From Acidocella sp. (GTDB lineage: Bacteria > Pseudomonadota > Alphaproteobacteria > Acetobacterales > Acetobacteraceae): DNA of 64,000 nucleotides. The notes beneath the pieces are model-generated. The model was given only the letters and a program-made list of their open reading frames with translations, made no database searches and was not told where the DNA came from. Shown here piece by piece: positions 62,840-64,000 of this stretch (positions within the stretch are counted from its first letter, which is position 1; every line of letters starts with the position of its first letter). The stretch lies in assembly GCF_027352905.1 (NCBI RefSeq), contig NZ_DAIEIF010000051.1:78031-142030 (forward strand). The letters run 5' to 3'. A program made the translations under genes and the position numbers.

Positions 62840-64000
62840 TCAGGGCCGGGGGAAAATCTTCCCCGGCCCGGGCGCCATGAAGCGGCAGACCCGGTAGCTC
62901 ATCGCCGTCTCGCCGCGGCGGGTGCGCAAGATGGTACCCAGCTGGTCCGGGCAGGTCTCGCCGGTGCCGCGCAAGATGAGCAGGCCGGGCTGGTCCGGCG
63001 CCGCCATCGGCCAGGCGAAATCCTGCCAGCGCGGGCCGAACCCCAGCACCGGCACATCACGGGGCGCGTAATAGGCAAGGGCGGCGGCGGTGGCGTAATC
63101 ATCCGAGGTGAGGAAGGCGGGGTGCGAGGCGGCGGCGGCCTGCGCGAAATCCCGCCAGCCGGCGAGCTGCAAGGCGGCGGGGTCGCGCGCGGCGGGCAGG
63201 GGAAAGGGCGCCGCCACGGCCTGCACATACACCAGCGCGGTGACGGCGAAGCCGCTGGCCAGCGCCGCGCCCAGCCAGCGCCGCGGCAGGGCGGCGGCGG
63301 CGGCGAGGCAGGCGGAGGGATAGATGATCACGGCCCAGTTCGCCTGCACCCGCCCGCTCAGCACATGTTCCAGAAAGATCGCGGCGGGGGGCAGGCTGAG
63401 CCAGAGCGCCAGCGCCGCGCCCGGCGAGCGCTCGCGGCCCAGCCGCCAGAGGCCGCGCGCCGCCAGCACGGCGATGACCGGGGTGAACAGCAGCGCCTGC
63501 CCGCCGAGCAGCTCGCCTAAAAATTGCAGGGAACGGCCGAGGTCGAACCCCGCCACCCTGCTTCCCTGCTTGCGGTAGCTGGCCCAGTGATGGGCGGCGT
63601 TCCAGACGATATCCGGCGAGAAGAGGAGCAGCGCCAGGGCGAGGCCCGCCCAGGGCCAGGCGGTGCGCAATTGCGGGCGGATGGCGGCGGCGGTGAGCGC
63701 CCATAGCCCGGCCCCGGCGAGGAGAAACACGGCGGTGTATTTCGAAAGCAGGGCCAGCCCGGCGAAACCGCCCGCCGCCAGCCACCAGCGCGCGCCGCCC
63801 CCCGCCGCCAGCCGGGCCAGCGCCCATAGCCCCATCACCCAGAAAAAGAGCAGCGGCGTGTCGGGCGTCATCAGCACGCAGCCCGCCCCCAGCATCAGCG
63901 TCGCGTTGAACAGGGCGGCGGCGGCCAAGCCCGCGCCCCGCCCCGGCCAAAGCCGCGCCCCCGCATCAGCCAGCTCCAGCGAGCCCAGCGCCGCCGCTAG
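62840..64000 (-). CDS. GT39/ArnT-like glycosyltransferase, 5' end outside the window
   Basis: At least 386 residues; the frame is open to the last base, so the N-terminus lies beyond. Multi-span protein with the family segment LMTPDTPLLFFWVMGLWALA, then many hydrophobic helices and a soluble C-terminal part. GT-C enzymes of this type transfer a sugar from polyprenyl phosphate to lipid A or protein; the GT2 at 55715-56500 could supply the donor. A hairpin (62843-62869, 9-11 bp stem) lies in its last codons. Confidence 0.82.
   Translation of the reverse strand, partial: LAAALGSLELADAGARLWPGRGAGLAAAALFNATLMLGAGCVLMTPDTPLLFFWVMGLWALARLAAGGGARWWLAAGGFAGLALLSKYTAVFLLAGAGLWALTAAAIRPQLRTAWPWAGLALALLLFSPDIVWNAAHHWASYRKQGSRVAGFDLGRSLQFLGELLGGQALLFTPVIAVLAARGLWRLGRERSPGAALALWLSLPPAAIFLEHVLSGRVQANWAVIIYPSACLAAAAALPRRWLGAALASGFAVTALVYVQAVAAPFPLPAARDPAALQLAGWRDFAQAAAASHPAFLTSDDYATAAALAYYAPRDVPVLGFGPRWQDFAWPMAAPDQPGLLILRGTGETCPDQLGTILRTRRGETAMSYRVCRFMAPGPGKIFPRP

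Noticed and set aside
1..64000. CRISPR arrays, insertion sequences, prophage genes or defence islands
   Set aside because: No direct-repeat array, transposase, integrase or phage structural gene was found on reading both strands.

Overview
The window reads as a chromosomal segment of a GC-rich alphaproteobacterium, most likely a Rhodospirillales/Acetobacteraceae-type organism (inference). The evidence is a circularly permuted two-piece tmRNA gene, the dusB-ntrB-ntrC-ntrY-ntrX block, a TrcR (DUF1013) regulator, DUF1192 and Smr genes, a DksA with a reduced zinc finger, and a zwf-pgl-edd-eda Entner-Doudoroff operon. Genes are densely packed with many 4-bp start/stop overlaps. I see no insertion sequence, prophage, CRISPR array, rRNA or ordinary tRNA gene.

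Layout. 1-1730: end of valine catabolism (3-hydroxyisobutyryl-CoA hydrolase, partial, and mmsB). 1727-6744: FUSC-type exporter, ABC exporter and divergent GT4 glycosyltransferase; the last two look AT-richer than their surroundings. 6765-11063: acyl-CoA dehydrogenase / enoyl-CoA hydratase operon, followed by a nitronate monooxygenase and a TauD-type dioxygenase. 13182-13941: ribosome rescue factor ArfB and ribosomal protein L28. 14038-17061: small protein, Atm1-type ABC exporter and divergent Nudix protein. 17116-19059: calpain-like peptidase fused to a Hedgehog/intein (Hint) domain. 19084-23785: copper amine oxidase, permease and AraC regulator. 23761-26266: Maf, HTH, Smr, DUF1192, TrcR and a small membrane protein. 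26267-29552: radical SAM protein, then a divergent Nramp-like transporter, a small membrane protein and MntR. 29616-39423: Fe-alcohol dehydrogenase, a complete Liv-type ABC importer and glycolate oxidase GlcDEF, together suggesting uptake and oxidation of a short-chain alcohol or hydroxy acid. 39409-41436: thyX, ssrA and ispF. 41544-49840: dusB, the two nitrogen-type two-component systems, and trpS. 49851-50393: orphan hydrogenase-type Fe-S subunit. 50372-54988: Entner-Doudoroff operon. 55053-57132: VTT membrane protein, GT2 and DksA. 57273-60466: KaiC-like double ATPase with a hybrid histidine kinase. 60511-64000: glycine-zipper lipoprotein, FMN glutamate-synthase-like protein and a partial GT39.

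Most unusual items: the KaiC-like/hybrid kinase pair without kaiA or kaiB; the Hedgehog-like calpain-Hint protein; the permuted tmRNA with an apparently 9-nt intervening segment; and an MntR-linked Nramp-like transporter that lacks the usual DPGN and MPH motifs and has a perfect inverted repeat in front of it. Start sites were moved from the longest reading frame to an internal start where a ribosome binding site or family length supported it.
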